Positions 33,045 to 45,201 of a stretch of DNA of 64,000 nucleotides are shown piece by piece. The notes under the pieces are model-generated. The model was not told the origin of the DNA. It made no database searches and worked only from the letters and a program-made list of their open reading frames with translations. Source of the DNA: Triplophysa rosa (taxonomy: Eukaryota; Chordata; Actinopteri; Cypriniformes; Nemacheilidae); contig NC_079898.1 in NCBI RefSeq assembly GCF_024868665.1, positions 2,268,984 through 2,332,983 on the forward strand, read 5' to 3'. A program made the translations under genes and the position numbers. Each line of letters opens with the position of its first letter. The stretch's first letter is position 1.

Positions 33045-33595
33045 TGTCACGAACTCGGAGTGGTGGAAGAACCCAATTGCAGGCAGCGGGGATTAAGGGG
33101 TTAACAAAACAAAATTTATTAAATACAAAACACAAAACAAAGTCCCACGATGGGGCAGAACAGAACAAACAGGATAAATAACAGGATGAGGACTAACTAA
33201 CACTAAACTGAGATAACAACACTAGACATAAACTAAATTGGACACTTACTAGACTGACGGTGAAACAGCACGACAGGAACAGGCAATATTGGGAAACACT
33301 GGACGAGCAACAAGACGAACTGAATACAATGACCGAGCACAGGATAATGACACATGAGGGTATTATATAGGGAGACAGACAAAGGATAATTAGCAAGGGG
33401 CAGGTGTGGGTAATGAAACACTCAGGGAAAGTTAACGAGGAAACGAGATGGCGGGAACAGAGACGGGGACCGGAGAGAGAGAGTATGGAAGGCCGAAAGG
33501 TCAACAATCTCTCTCTCCACATAAAACCTAAGGTTTTGCCATGACTCTGCCAAAATACCAAGAAAACCATGACAAGACGAGGCAGAGTCATGAGA
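33045..33595 (-). mobile_element. Solo LTR in MITE M2 (first)
   Basis: A 551-base LTR begins TGTCACGAACTCGG and ends GTCATGAGA. It is flanked by GTTCTG at 33039-33044 and 33596-33601. In element orientation it starts TCTCATGACTCTGCC, a mutated form of TGTCATGGCTCTGC. It keeps CGGTCATTG downstream of a TATATAA box, as in copy 1. Its sense direction matches slit1. Confidence 0.85.
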
Positions 33596-33765
33596 GTTCT
33601 GCATGAGACACACAGCATTTAGTTGTTATTAGCAACTATTAAATAAGTAATATGTAACTAATTGTTACTTACTTTAAACATCAGTATGCTGTTACCTACT
33701 GATTAGTTAATCTTTCTTCCTTATTAGTTATCAGTAATGACTAGAGTGTTAGTGCAGCACTAACC

Positions 33766-34297
33766 TGTCATGATTCTGCCCTCTCTTGACATGCTTTTTG
33801 AGCCTTGAGGCAGAATCATGACAGACCCACGTGTTTCATGTGGAGAGAGGTATTTTTTGTCCTTATGGCTTTCCATATACTCTCTCCGATCTCGTCTCTG
33901 TTCCCGCCCTCTGGTCTCCTCATTATTGCTCATTTATTGTTTCATGCCCTTCACCTGTTACCCTCTTGATTTTATCCCTTACTTAATGCCCCTGTGTCTT
34001 CTGTCTTGTGCCGGATCATTTTGTGATGTTGTCCTTGACTCACCTTGTCTTTATAGTGCTACATAAGTCTAGTTTAGTTATTTGAAGTCCTGTCTAGTGT
34101 TGTATTTAGTCTTGTTTAGTTTAGTGTAGTCAGTTCATGTTCCTGTGTACCCTTCCTGTTCCTACCCTTGCTCTGTTGTTTTACCCCCTCGTGGGTTTTT
34201 GGTTCATGTTTTGTATTTGTTATTAAAATCCTTGTTTACCCCTTACCCGCTGTCTGCGCTTGGGTCCTCTGTCCTTGTTCCCTCACCGTTCCTGACA
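33766..34297 (+). mobile_element. Solo LTR in MITE M2 (second)
   Basis: A 532-base LTR, TGTCATGATTCTGCC...CCTGACA, is flanked by CTAACC at 33760-33765 and 34298-34303. It is a diverged member of the family. The uninterrupted MITE at 23605 shows the target word once (GGTTAG on that strand). Confidence 0.88.
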
Positions 34298-34367
34298 CTA
34301 ACCATTTGTTCTACATTAGTTCCTGCATAACTACCTATTAAGTATGAAACAGTATTATAAAGTGTTT

Positions 34368-35395
34368 ACAGAGTAAAAAAAAGTTTGATTTTGTTTGAAG
34401 AAATTTCTATATTTCTAATTTCTATTTCTCTGGTTAAAAATGCAATGTTCTCTTGTCACGCTGTGTAGACGTCTAAAAACTTGCTAGGCATCATGGCTTC
34501 TCTGTTTTTTTTAGCAAAACATGCTATGGGATTGACAGTTTTTAAATGGTTATGGTAATGATATTTTTAAGAATTTTTAAGAATTTTTTAATTGTCATAA
34601 ACTGTTAGTGAAAGTTTTTAAATGAATGCTTTTAAACACGTCACACCTTGTTTTTTAATAAATAAAAACAAAATTTGTTGATGCAAGGGTTTTTAAGAAA
34701 ATCATGTTTGACATCTTGAAACTAAGATTTCGTGAGAATAACCCATCTACGAATTGTGTGTATGCACTCATGACTTATATTTCCTGAATGTAAATGTAGC
34801 TGTGGATCTGAAAAATGTTTCTTGTAAATTCATACTAGGTTCTGAATGTGTTAATTGCCATTTGTGAATGTAAATTCAATGAATTTGTGAACGGGATTGT
34901 GTAAATGCATTTGTTAAAGGACTATTCTGACTGCCCAGTAACACTGTGTGGGTCCTTTGCAAATATCTTCTCATTACAGTAGACTAAACACATGTTTCTT
35001 TTTTGTTGTAAATCTCTTGACCAATCATTAACAGAAACCGACAAATCTCTTGTGTATACTGCGTCCTAAGTCATGAACTTTCTACTGGTTCTAATGACCA
35101 CTCAGGGGACCACAGCAGAACAGAGAGATTGTAGACAGATGTATACACAGATGCACAGGCAGAAGGAAATAAAAAACAGGATGCTATGTTTTTGCCAAGA
35201 ACATAACCATAACAAAAATGTTTTGTATATCTTAGCAAAAAGTGAGCAAAAAGGCATACATTTAAGATTCTAATTAAGAATTTGGAGAGATTTTTCATAA
35301 ATAGGATTCCAGAATGGTTACAGGATTCAATTCATGCTTGTTGTAAAAGCTTACCTGCTGCCATCTGTCTTTAATCCTAAAATATAAAATCCATG
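34368..35395. other. No gene seen (slit1 intron 1)
   Basis: AT-rich, with small frames only and no recognisable element ends. Confidence 0.4.
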
Positions 35396-35660
35396 TCACA
35401 CTTTATTTTAAAGTCCAGTTCTCACTATTAACAAACCATTAACTACAACATTTGCCTCAATAAACTCATAATTGTTTGCTTATTAATAGTTAGTATGATA
35501 GTTGTTAGGTTTAGGTATTGGTATTGGGTAGGAACAGGGATGTAGAATATAGTCATGCAGAATATGTGCTTTAATAAACAACCAATATGCTAATAATAGG
35601 CATGCTAATAAACAACTAATTAATTAATAGTGAGAGTTGGTCCCTATACTAAATAGTCAG
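35396..35660. repeat. MITE with imperfect inverted ends
   Basis: The left end reads CACTTTATTTTAAAGTCCAG then TTCTCACTATTAA. The right end inverted reads ACTATTTAGTATAGGGACC then AACTCTCACTATTAA. The interior has GTTAGGTTTAGGTATTGG and ATGCTAATAATAGGCATGC, words of a common fish repeat. There is no coding sequence. Confidence 0.6.
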
Positions 35661-35749
35661 ACTTAAAGACACAATAAGTAAGGTTTTTGCCTTAAAATAT
35701 CCAATATCTTGCATATTATTAAAAACAATAAAACAGGTTTTGGCTTTGC

Positions 35750-37720
35750 AGATGCACAGTCATCTTATGGCTAATAATCTGTTCAAGCCTTTCCAGTCTG
35801 GTTTTTGAAAACTTCATAGTACAGAAACAGCTTTGGTTAGGGTAACTAATGATCTATTAATTGCCTCAGACTCAGGTTCTCTTTCTATCCTTATCCTTCT
35901 TGACCTAAGAGCATTATTTGACACTGTCACTCACAACCTCTTACTTAATCAACGTGAAACTGTTTTGGGGATTTCTGGGACTGTTTTTTCACATATTGAC
36001 TACTGCAATGCACTATTGGTAGGGGCACCTAACTCCACACTTAACAAACTGCAATCTGTGCAAAATGCCGAAGCTAGAATTCTCACTGGTGTCAGGAGAA
36101 ATGAACACATTACGGCAATACTGCAGTCCTTGCATTGGTTTGCGGTCCATTTCCGTGTTGATTTTAAAATCCTTATGCTCACATAAAAGGCACTTCATGG
36201 TCTAGCCCCCCAGTATCTCTTGACTCCTTATACTCCTGGGTGTACTTTGTGTTCATCTCAGGCTGGGTTCTTGACTGTTCCACAGACACATCTTCGAACT
36301 ATTGGTTACAGGGCCTTCTCATCCTGTCCTCCAAGACTGTGGAATGCTCTTCCTTCCCATATCGGAGATGCTCAGACTTTAAGCATTTTTAAATCTTACG
36401 TTGAAACATATTTTTTGGGTTAGATGGATTTATTGTTTAATATTTAATATTTTCTTTTTTCTATGTATTTGTTTTTCTACTTTTATGTAAAGTGCCTTGA
36501 GGAGCTGCTTTAAAGCGACAACGAGCAACTTCTGCTCACTGTTGCCCCACGTGGATGATAAGCGGAATTGTCTGTTTACAGTGTCGTAAAAACTGTCGCA
36601 AAGATTTCCCGCTGGCAGCCGACGGACCCGGCGGACCCAGATACGCTATGAAAACAGCGCATAGAATGTATATATATAACAACAACATTAGCCTACTCAA
36701 CAACTGAACTGTTCAACATTTACGCGGTTTACTGGTCTGAAGTAAAGAAACTGCTACTTTTTACCACAACACGTTTATTGTGGTTTTTTAGTCTTCATTT
36801 ACAAGCACTACACACATTCATGACGAGACACCACAACATGCTAGCTATCGACACCGGCAACCATATATTATTTCATTTCAATTCAATTCAATTTTATTAA
36901 TATAGCACTTTTCACAATGTGCATTGTTCCAAAGCAGCTTTACAGGAGAAAATAAGAAAAACACAGAGAGGTAAAACACAGCACAGTGCATGGTGTTTAG
37001 ACCAAGCAAGATCATTCTAATAAATAATATCTAATAAATAATTAAATGAATAAATGCAGTCTCCCGGTGAGCAAGCCAACATTGCCCTGCTATTTATCTC
37101 TATATTATCTCTCAGCTAGTGTGAACCGGTGGTGTGCCAATGACACAGACTAATAACAAATACGTTCAAAAGTACAGGACAGTAACAAAAAAGGTACAAA
37201 TAACACTTACAAATCCAGGAGCAGGACCGCTAGGTCTCCATCCGTTTTACAACCCGTTGCCTCTTGCTGCTCGTGCCACCGAGTGTAAGCCCATCCAATA
37301 TTGATTCATGACCGGCCTCGTGTCCGATCACTCTCTCGCTTTCTTTTCTTTGCTTCCTCCGACAAAACCCTCTTTGGTTTTTTTGGCTGGCTCTGCCATG
37401 GTGATGTTTTGGTTCGTTTCGTCTTACTGTTAGCTCTGCTGTTGGCTAACTTCTCCCAGGCTACGAGTAAAACGTGACGTATGCCGTAAAGCAGGCGATA
37501 GGCGGGGCTTGTACCGGCCCGAACACTAAAGTTACAAGTGCAATTTCAGCCGATAAGGAGGCTGCCTAGGTAGCAACGGCAGTAAAATTCGTCCAGTTAA
37601 AAGTTGACCTACCACTTAAATCATTTTAGAGACATTATTTTAAGGTCAAAAAGTTGCTCTTTGTTGCTTTAAAGGCGCTATATAAAAATAAAGTTATTTT
37701 ATTTTTATTATTACATACTG
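35750..37720 (+). pseudogene. L2-like LINE remnant, catalytic core deleted, split by a DNA transposon
   Basis: The frame 35833-36186 has TETALVRVTNDLL just upstream, then LILLDLRALFDTVTHN (motif A, Ser replaced by Arg). It then jumps straight to SHIDYCNALLVGAP, LQSVQNAEARIL and HWFAVHFRVDFKIL, so RT motifs B and C are lost. After a TAA at 36184 the C-terminal block continues (FLTVPQTHLRTIG, PPRLWNALPSHI). The 3' tail GTAAAGTGCCTTGAGG...CTTTAAAGG is split by the element at 36514-37668 and resumes as GGCGCTATATAAAAATAAAG. It is dead. Confidence 0.75.
36514..37668. mobile_element. piggyBac-like non-autonomous DNA transposon
   Basis: Flanking TTAA words at 36510-36513 and 37669-37672 bracket inverted ends AGCGACAACGAGCAACTT (left) and AGCAACAAAGAGCAACTT (right, inverted), with 16 of 18 matching. 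TTAA duplication is the hallmark of piggyBac. The 1155-base interior has no transposase frame. It contains a LINE-type tail in reverse (about 36876-36960, AATTCAATTTTATTAATATA, AAAGCAGCTTTACAGG). The host LINE tail is restored when the element and one TTAA are removed. Confidence 0.78.
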
Positions 37721-38577
37721 GGACATTAGTGGATACTGTAACAAATACAGCATAGCCAAAAATCACAATGTAGGTGGGCCTAGCCTAAAACATGGCGACA
37801 TGGCAACAACATTCTATGCAAGGGGACCCGTGGTGTATGTAGATAGAAATAGTTAATTCTAAGGTACAGTAATAAAAACAATGCTTCATTATGTCACCTC
37901 TGGAGACATAGTTATGTATATTATATTGCATTTCTATCAATAGATCCTCCTTAATCTTCAACACTGGTCCTCTAAGGAGCAAAATCTGACTTGAATGAAC
38001 TGATCTAATCAATCGCCCTCAAATGGGTTTAGCTAAACGTTAGCTTTAAAGGTCAAAGGTACAAAACTATCAAAGGTAATACTCCTGCAAATCATTTGCT
38101 AAGAAATTCATAAATGAATGAGTATAATGTGCAACGAGTGTAAGTTCAAATGTATTTATATAGCCTATTTTAATACAAATAAATTAAATAATACAATCTT
38201 GTCTACAATACAATTAAACAGTACGCAAGATAAGTAAAACCTGTAGGTTATTAAATATTTTGTACAAACATGTTAAACCTATCACAGTATTTTGTGTGAC
38301 ACTTAAGTAGCATAAATCTATTTCTCTTAATGGAATGGAACCGATTGAGTATGAGAGTGAAATTCAATAGTCATATTTCTTAAAATTATTACCAAGTCTA
38401 TTGGTAGGATGTTTAAAGGTATGTAACAACTGACGTCCTGTGACTGTGACAAGTAGCCCCTCTTAGAATGAGTGAGAAAGTGAGGTAAGGTATTATAACA
38501 AAATGCCTAGAGCATTCCATCAAATTCTTTCTGTTCCTATAGAATGCAAAGAAGACAAAAATTGTGTACCTCCTCAA
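37721..38577. other. No gene seen (slit1 intron 1)
   Basis: AT-rich intronic sequence; nothing recognised. Confidence 0.4.
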
Positions 38578-39011
38578 CAGTGCTGGGTAAGTTACTCACT
38601 AAAGTAATGAATTACTAGTTACTAATTACATATTCAATAGGGTAATTAGATTACTGTACAAAGTACTCTCTCCAAAAAGTATTTAATTACTTATTACTAA
38701 TTACTTTCTATATGCTACATCAACCTTGATTAGTTGTGATTAGAAGTGATTCAAGGATAGACATGAAACTACATAAAGTATTCTTATTAACTGACCAAAG
38801 TATTACACATGTGAGAAATATACATTAATGCATATGTTTTAAAGTTAGACTTAGAATTTTGATGTCTTTCCACTATTGTATATATTACACAGTATTTAGC
38901 TCAATTACATCAGTAACTGTAATTAAATTACAGAAAAATTATAGTAGTCCCTTACTTTACTTTTTCAGGAGAAAGTAATTCAATTACAGTAACTAGTTAC
39001 ACCCAACACTG
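38578..39011. mobile_element. hAT-like MITE
   Basis: The inverted ends are CAGTGCTGGGTAAGTTACTC and, inverted from the right, CAGTGTTGGGTGTAACTAGT. The interior is rich in TAATTAC words. The flanks are CTCCTCAA (38570-38577) and CTCCTCAC (39012-39019), an 8-base duplication with one change, as expected for hAT. There is no coding sequence. Confidence 0.8.
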
Positions 39012-39019
39012 CTCCTCAC

Positions 39020-39666
39020 ATAAAGGGATGCTCTGTATGTAGACATGCAATATAAAAATGAAGAAAAAATCAAGCTAAAGCTGAAAATCCAACAACTGGA
39101 AAAAGATGCAAGTAGAACTGCCATAAGACAGTGATACATGACCCGTTGTTTCAACACTATTTAATAGTATGCTTTCTCTCCCAGCAAGCAGCTTCAACAT
39201 CTAAGGTGAAAAACTAAAGCTACAAAAAATTACAAATTGACATGAGGTTTAAAATGTAAGGCTAAACAAAATTATTTGCATATACTGTATGTCTCTTATA
39301 ACCCTCCCTGTTTCAGTGTCATCAGAAAACAACTTATTGCCACATCAGTCCTTCTCTAAAACCATCCCTTGGCAGCCTCTCTCGCCTCAGGCAGGCAATA
39401 TACAACACATTCAAGGTATGCAATTTTCCCTTTGCTTTAGTAACATGTAAATAATAAAAAGTAAAAAATGAAACTGTAGGTCACTTCACTGGAATTATTT
39501 AGATTTAGATACTAGATTTGTTTATAATTGTTCAAAATTGTTCTGTTTTTTATTTATTTATTTATAGTGATTCATAAAGCATCATTTTATGACAAAGAAT
39601 CAGTGGTTATATCCTCACATTACCGGTGGATCAGTGTTAACAGAGCTCTAGTTAAGCAACAACTAA
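39020..39666. other. No gene seen
   Basis: AT-rich; one (TTTA)n-like stretch near 39550. Confidence 0.4.
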
Positions 39667-40263
39667 GGGTGCGTCTCAATCAGCTCCCTTGTTCAGTAGT
39701 CAGGGCACTGATCAGTAAGTCAGCCATTTTAAGGGCTGTCTTGTTTGCAAAATCCTTTCCGTGCACTGAAACGTTTGGTCCCTAAAAATTCCCACAATGC
39801 AATGCAAAAATCAGGGAGCATCGATGCTCACTGTGTTCCTGGAAATCATGTGACATTTTTTGGAAGCAGTTTAACCAAAATCGCACGAGAAAACTTAATA
39901 AACTTAATGAAACGCGGCAGAACTTTTGAAAAGACGAACGTTTATTTAATATTATGTATAAACACACATTGCTAGACAGGCAGGGAACACAATCTACTTA
40001 ACAGTTAAATGTAATAACAACCAAATTTGTGCACTGATATGTAACAGAATCATTAAAACAGTATTTAAAAAATAAGGTCAGAGAGATGTCGGTTTTGACT
40101 GTTGTTGATCAGATGTGAAGTATCACAACACGCTTTAGCTGTCACGTTCCAGGAAAATAAGTGAACAGTGTCTCAATGTGAAGTGAGCCAGGGTTCTTAC
40201 CAGTGCCTGAATCTGTGTACACGATATACTAATTCACCACCTCGGGGGTGATTGAGACACAGT
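39667..40263. repeat. MITE with GTCTCAATCA ends
   Basis: The left end is GGGTGCGTCTCAATCAGCTC. The right end inverted is ACTGTGTCTCAATCACCCCC. The interior word AAAATTCCCACAATGCAATG is typical of a fish DNA-transposon family that I recognise by its ends. I could not define the target duplication. Confidence 0.55.
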
Positions 40264-42097
40264 CTAAGGCATAGCCTGACAGTTAGCCTGCCCTGGACCA
40301 GGTTAAGTTGCTATAGTAACTGAGTTTTAACTACTTTAAGTTTGCTTTATCAAACTGAATCCACCGACAATAAGTCTGACTAACCAAAATGAGCCTGGCT
40401 TATTTTGTAATCATGTTTTTTGAAATAGCCCTGTGTTGAATACTCCACCGTTTAATCAGAGCATCACGATAAGAACAGCATTAGCATGATGACAATGCCT
40501 TGTTATAGTCTGGCTCAGCGGCTACATAAACCCCACGAAATAAACAACAGTGACTAGGCAACTAGGTATTAGGAAAATGCAGATTGGCTTACTTTTGATG
40601 ATTACCCCCCTCCGACCGTTCGAGTTCCGTCCTTTCATTGTTTGCATTCATCACCTCTGTATACAGTATATGCGATTGCGTTACTGTTCGCTTGTTATTC
40701 TGCGTGAGATTTGTTTGGCCAGAGTTATTGCACATTGCCGCATTTGTATGTAGGTGCTGCTGGTGATGGAGAAATGGCTAAGTTAACGTTAGTACTAGTA
40801 GAGCTGTTCAGCTCATTACTACATGAGATTAATGGCTCTTGAACGTCTGAATTATCTTCCTCCAGCGGCCGCCCACGGCTGACATATTTTTGACACAAAC
40901 TTTCATTGTTAGTTGCTCTCTTTCATTTTAGTTGAACATGCCCAGCTAAACTTCTGTGAAATGTGTTTGGTGTGGGGGGGGGCAAGTGGCTGTCGCAGTC
41001 TGACTCATTACTCATGAAATTGAAATTTAGTAGCCATGACTGCAATGAGCGCGGCTGGTGTAAAAAGATGGTGAATGCTGCATGCTTGTATAGAGGGTAT
41101 GCACGTGATGTCATGGCACGTGAAGTCAAGCGAGTCACTCCCACTGAGTGGCAGAAAGAGTGAATGCTGCAGTGTTTACCGCTATCTGTATACAGTATAT
41201 ATGTTTACCGCTATCAGTATATGTGTATATATACAGAGAGAGAGAGAGAGTGAGGGAAAATACCGGAAAAAGAATTATACAAAGAAAAAATCTCTTTTAA
41301 TTGGTCTAACAAAGCAAAATTATTTTCTATATAGTTTGAGCAACAGAATGGAGTCCCGCCTTCTAAGTTAATGAGCCAATCACTGATGGATAAGTCACTT
41401 CAGCTACCATTAGATGATCCAGTTGCTATAGAAACAGTCAGTGTGTTTAGGAATGCGTATGAGCATTAGCTGGTCAGCCTGAAAAGTGCTAATTTATGAT
41501 TTGAGCATTTAGATGCAATTTATGAGACAATCGTTGTCAGATTTAATTGGAAATTTTAGAGAATTTTATGTTTCCTCATTCAAAGAGATAGAAGCTGCAC
41601 TGCATACCCGAGAGGCATTTCTAAGATGGGTCTGAGAGTGAATCATTCGCTTTACCACTTAAAACGTGGATAAAAGACAGGCATACATATCAAACACAAA
41701 CAATAGTGGTAGGACATTAAAAACAGAGATGCAAACAAAAATAAAAAGCAACGATCCAATTTTTTATTCTTGAGTTAAAATAGAGAAAGATAAACGTATT
41801 AAAACACTTTAAGAACCACAACACACCCCACCCTGACAGCCTTACTCCACCCCACGCTCTTGAACTAAGCTAACACTCCTCCAGCTAGAGTGAATGGATG
41901 CTACCCTAAAGAAAAACAGAATGTGTGTGTGAGATAATATGATTCTTACCTAGTACAAATCTCCACAAACAAACAACAAACACAGCAGATGCAATTTTAA
42001 GAGATAAACAGATGTCTGAAAATATGGCTAAACATGTTAAATCACATCGATAAGAAAGGTGCTTTTAATAGACTCTGTACCATAATTAAGAGATTAT
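40264..42097. other. No gene seen (slit1 intron 1); small AG run
   Basis: A (GA)n run lies near 41236-41251. No exon or bounded element is recognised. Confidence 0.4.
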
Positions 42098-42529
42098 GGG
42101 CCGGATTTACTAACAGCTTGTGACAGCGCAAATGCCTCTTTTGGCGTTAAAAAACTACTGTCAGTATTTACTAAAGACATGCAGTTACAGCTGAAAGGGT
42201 CTGGACACAGATGTTTTTGAGACTGACCTTATTGGATATGCATTTGTAGGAGTTTCCACTTCAGATGCAAACTTTATGGGAGGAGAGTATTTAAATAAAT
42301 CACTCAATTTACTAAGGTTTGCGCTTGTCATTGAACTGGTATTTGCAACTTTACTTAAAGCCCAAAAAAGCATGTTTTAAACCCTGCACTAATATCCACT
42401 GCTCTTGGTGGATTGCGTAGGTCATTATGGGAATGAGTTAGTAAATCACCTGCAGAATTTTCACTCCTATGGGTGCGTTTTTGAAATTGCACTCTTGTGC
42501 TATTTTGCCCTGTCTAGTAAATCTGGCCC
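42098..42529. repeat. MITE with GGGCC(A/G)GATTTACTA ends
   Basis: The left end is GGGCCGGATTTACTAACAGC. The right end inverted is AGGGCCAGATTTACTAGACA. The interior word GTTAAAAAACTACTGTCAGT is one I know from an abundant fish palindromic element. There is no ORF. Confidence 0.65.
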
Positions 42530-44212
42530 TAAAGTCATTGCTGTGACCTCTCACACCATACTTTACATCTGGCATAGACATTTCATCTCATAGTAAGCAG
42601 CCCACTTCTTGGCAATCTAAGGCAGAGATTCCGGGAGGATGAAAACAGTTTTGTCTTTGAACCCTGGCTCGCCTTTTGCCAGATATCTTCCTTGATTTCG
42701 AAACGATGGATAATGAAGGATAACGGATGGCTACCCTCAGCAGGCTTCTCTGCAAGTGTGCGTTGGGCATGGGCAAGCATTGGGAGTTCAAGTAGATTAA
42801 ATATTTCCACCTTAGCATCAGTCACAAACTTTGTGGATGTGGACCTTCCAAACCTTTACGTTGACCTGGTCTGGATCCATAATGTAACCAAATTTTCCTA
42901 ATGGTTTGTTCGTTACGTTTGTTCTTGGTCTACTCTTCTTCAAGGTTGTTAAAAAAGAAAACTGTTCTGTTTGTTTACATTTGGCACTGTCTATCCAATC
43001 TCTGTTCCTCTTATCTCAATAAATGGGGTACAGGAAGTGTTGAAGCCTCTAGCTCAAGTATTTCAGAGAGCTGTGTAATAACAATGCATAAATAATTAAC
43101 CACCTTGGTTGTGTGTTTTTTTATTGCAACATCCTACAGTTTTTTTTTTAGCATATTTTCACTTCCATGGTAAAACCGCATTGGTGGAAAAGAGACTGAC
43201 AGACAAACACACCTACAGGCAAGCAGAGTCTCTAATTAACTATTAATTAAGGCTGGTGTGCCTGTCTCTGGCCTGCGGGAATGACCATGCTACTCACCGA
43301 GCCAATGCATTTATTTGGCATTAGGTTTTTTATATCTGAGACATAAAATTGTCACTGTCTGCTTGACTTTGCCCATTACCTACATGGTACAGTATGTGTA
43401 AAGCTAGACTGGCCAAAGGAACACACCCATTTTATACAAATATTTCTGCGCTGTGCTGCGATGGAAAACTCTTCCACGATAAAAGCTCTACAATCTAATC
43501 TTACACTGGTTATGAGACTTATTACAGAGATTTAACAGTAAAGCCTATAGTGTTTCTCGCTCGCTCGCTCAGCTACACTTCACTTTCAAGACAGTCAATC
43601 AATAAGCAACCAGTTAGAAGGATTTCTGGCTTGCATGGAGAATTTTTGAGCATTCGAGTGCCGGAGTTGACAGCGCGAGTGTCCCAGTACCCAGAGCGAC
43701 CGCTCCGGATCAAAGCGAATTCTCGATCAGATCGCTCACACTTGACACTTCAGCCCTGTTTGATCTCAAGCACTGCAGTTTCCTAAATGTATATAAAAGC
43801 AGAGTTGAAACAGACAGGACTAAATCCCTGCTTCAGCATTCATATGGGAAGAAGCAGGACATGGATATAGAATACATAGAAAACGATTGAGGGTGAAATT
43901 GAAACCACAGAGACTGATGTTAGTACTAACCCAGCACCTGAGTACACAAGAAATGTTGCCTGCCCATTTCTGCACGCAGGTTAATGGGAAAAGCCTGTGG
44001 GGTGGCTGGTTTTACACACTTACTGTCATTGAACACATTGTCTAAAGAAATTTTGCAAATACGTATGTTACAAGTTGAATGCCTGTAGACTGTGTGGACT
44101 CCGGAAACACTCTGTGCGTGTAGTCCTGACATTTTAGTTGATGACTGGCCTGGCCACATATTACTGGAAACTTCAATCAGTATGTTTAGATAAAGTATAT
44201 GTCTAAATAAAT
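42530..44212. other. No gene seen (slit1 intron 1)
   Basis: No exon-like or bounded element is recognised. The ORF-like frames here carry no motifs. Confidence 0.4.
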
Positions 44213-44629
44213 GTGACCCTGGTTCACAAAACCAGTCTTAAGTAGCACGGGAACATTTTTAGTAAAAGGCAAAAATACATTGTTTGGGTCAAAATTATCG
44301 ATTTTTCTTTTATGCCCAAAATCATTAGGATATTAAGTAAAGATCATGTTCCATGAAGATATTTTGTAAATTTCCTACCTTAAATATATAAAAACGTCAT
44401 TTTTGTGAGTGGATGGTCTGCCACAGTGCCCCTGATTAACAAATTCAAAGGCAATTTTCTCAATATTTTCAGATTCCAGAGTTTTAAACGGTTGTATCTC
44501 AGCCAGATATTGTCCTATTCTAACAACTCATATATCTATAGAAAGTTTATTTATTCAGCTTTCAGATTATGTAAAAATCTCAATTTCGAAAAATTGACCC
44601 ATAAGACTGGTTTTGTTGTCCAGGGTCAC
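44213..44629. repeat. MITE with GTGACCCTGG ends
   Basis: The left end is GTGACCCTGGTTCACAAAAC. The right end inverted is GTGACCCTGGACAACAAAAC. AAAT stands on both sides (44209-44212 and 44630-44633). The interior words TGTTCCATGAAGATATTTTG and TATCTCAGCCAGATATTGTC belong to a family that is widely conserved in fish. It lies about 0.6 kb downstream of exon 1, inside intron 1. Confidence 0.75.
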
Positions 44630-45201
44630 AAATGTAGAAATGTTGATCTGATTCAGAGAGAAGCAGTGCAGATGAGTATGAAATGTATTGACTTGCTTAA
44701 AGGAAGGGCAACATTTCTGTTGTTCCAAACGCTACATGATGAACAGCTAACTTTGATGTTTTTACTGTGTATTTAAAGCAGACCCGTATTTGAGTTGTGT
44801 AGGTCTGCTGTCTTTACACCTTCACAAACTCAAAATAATGTGATCCAAAAAAAGTGCTTTGATTTTCGGACAGGCATTTCCTCTTGAAAAAAACATGGCC
44901 ATGTGACATTGGCATGATAATGTGTTTGTTCTGGAAGAGTGATTATGGGGGTAGACTCAGTTTTTTAGCAGCTGAAAGAGTTCACATTCTGAGGGCAAAG
45001 TTTAGCGCTTCCGAAAGCGTACAGAGTCCCCACACGGACACGTGTGGGCCGCTCGCTCATCTGCAGTCGTGTCTTACCGTACCTGTCCGAGATGGCAGAA
45101 CCTCATTGAGCTATTGTTCTCATTCAATTGATAGCGATGCAGGCAACCGCCCCCCAACACCCACCCACACTCATGCAGATGGACAAAAAGTGTCTACTTA
45201 C

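Larger units (their letters stand above)
32965..34367 (-). repeat. MITE copy M2 carrying two solo LTRs
   Basis: Read on the minus strand, the segments 34304-34367, 33602-33765 and 32965-33044 align in order with M1 at 23605-23905. Examples are ACTGTTTCATACTTAATAGG, AACAAATGG, TAACTAATCAGTAGG and ATGCTGTGTGTCTC. Two LTRs of one family, in opposite orientations, split it. Confidence 0.8.
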
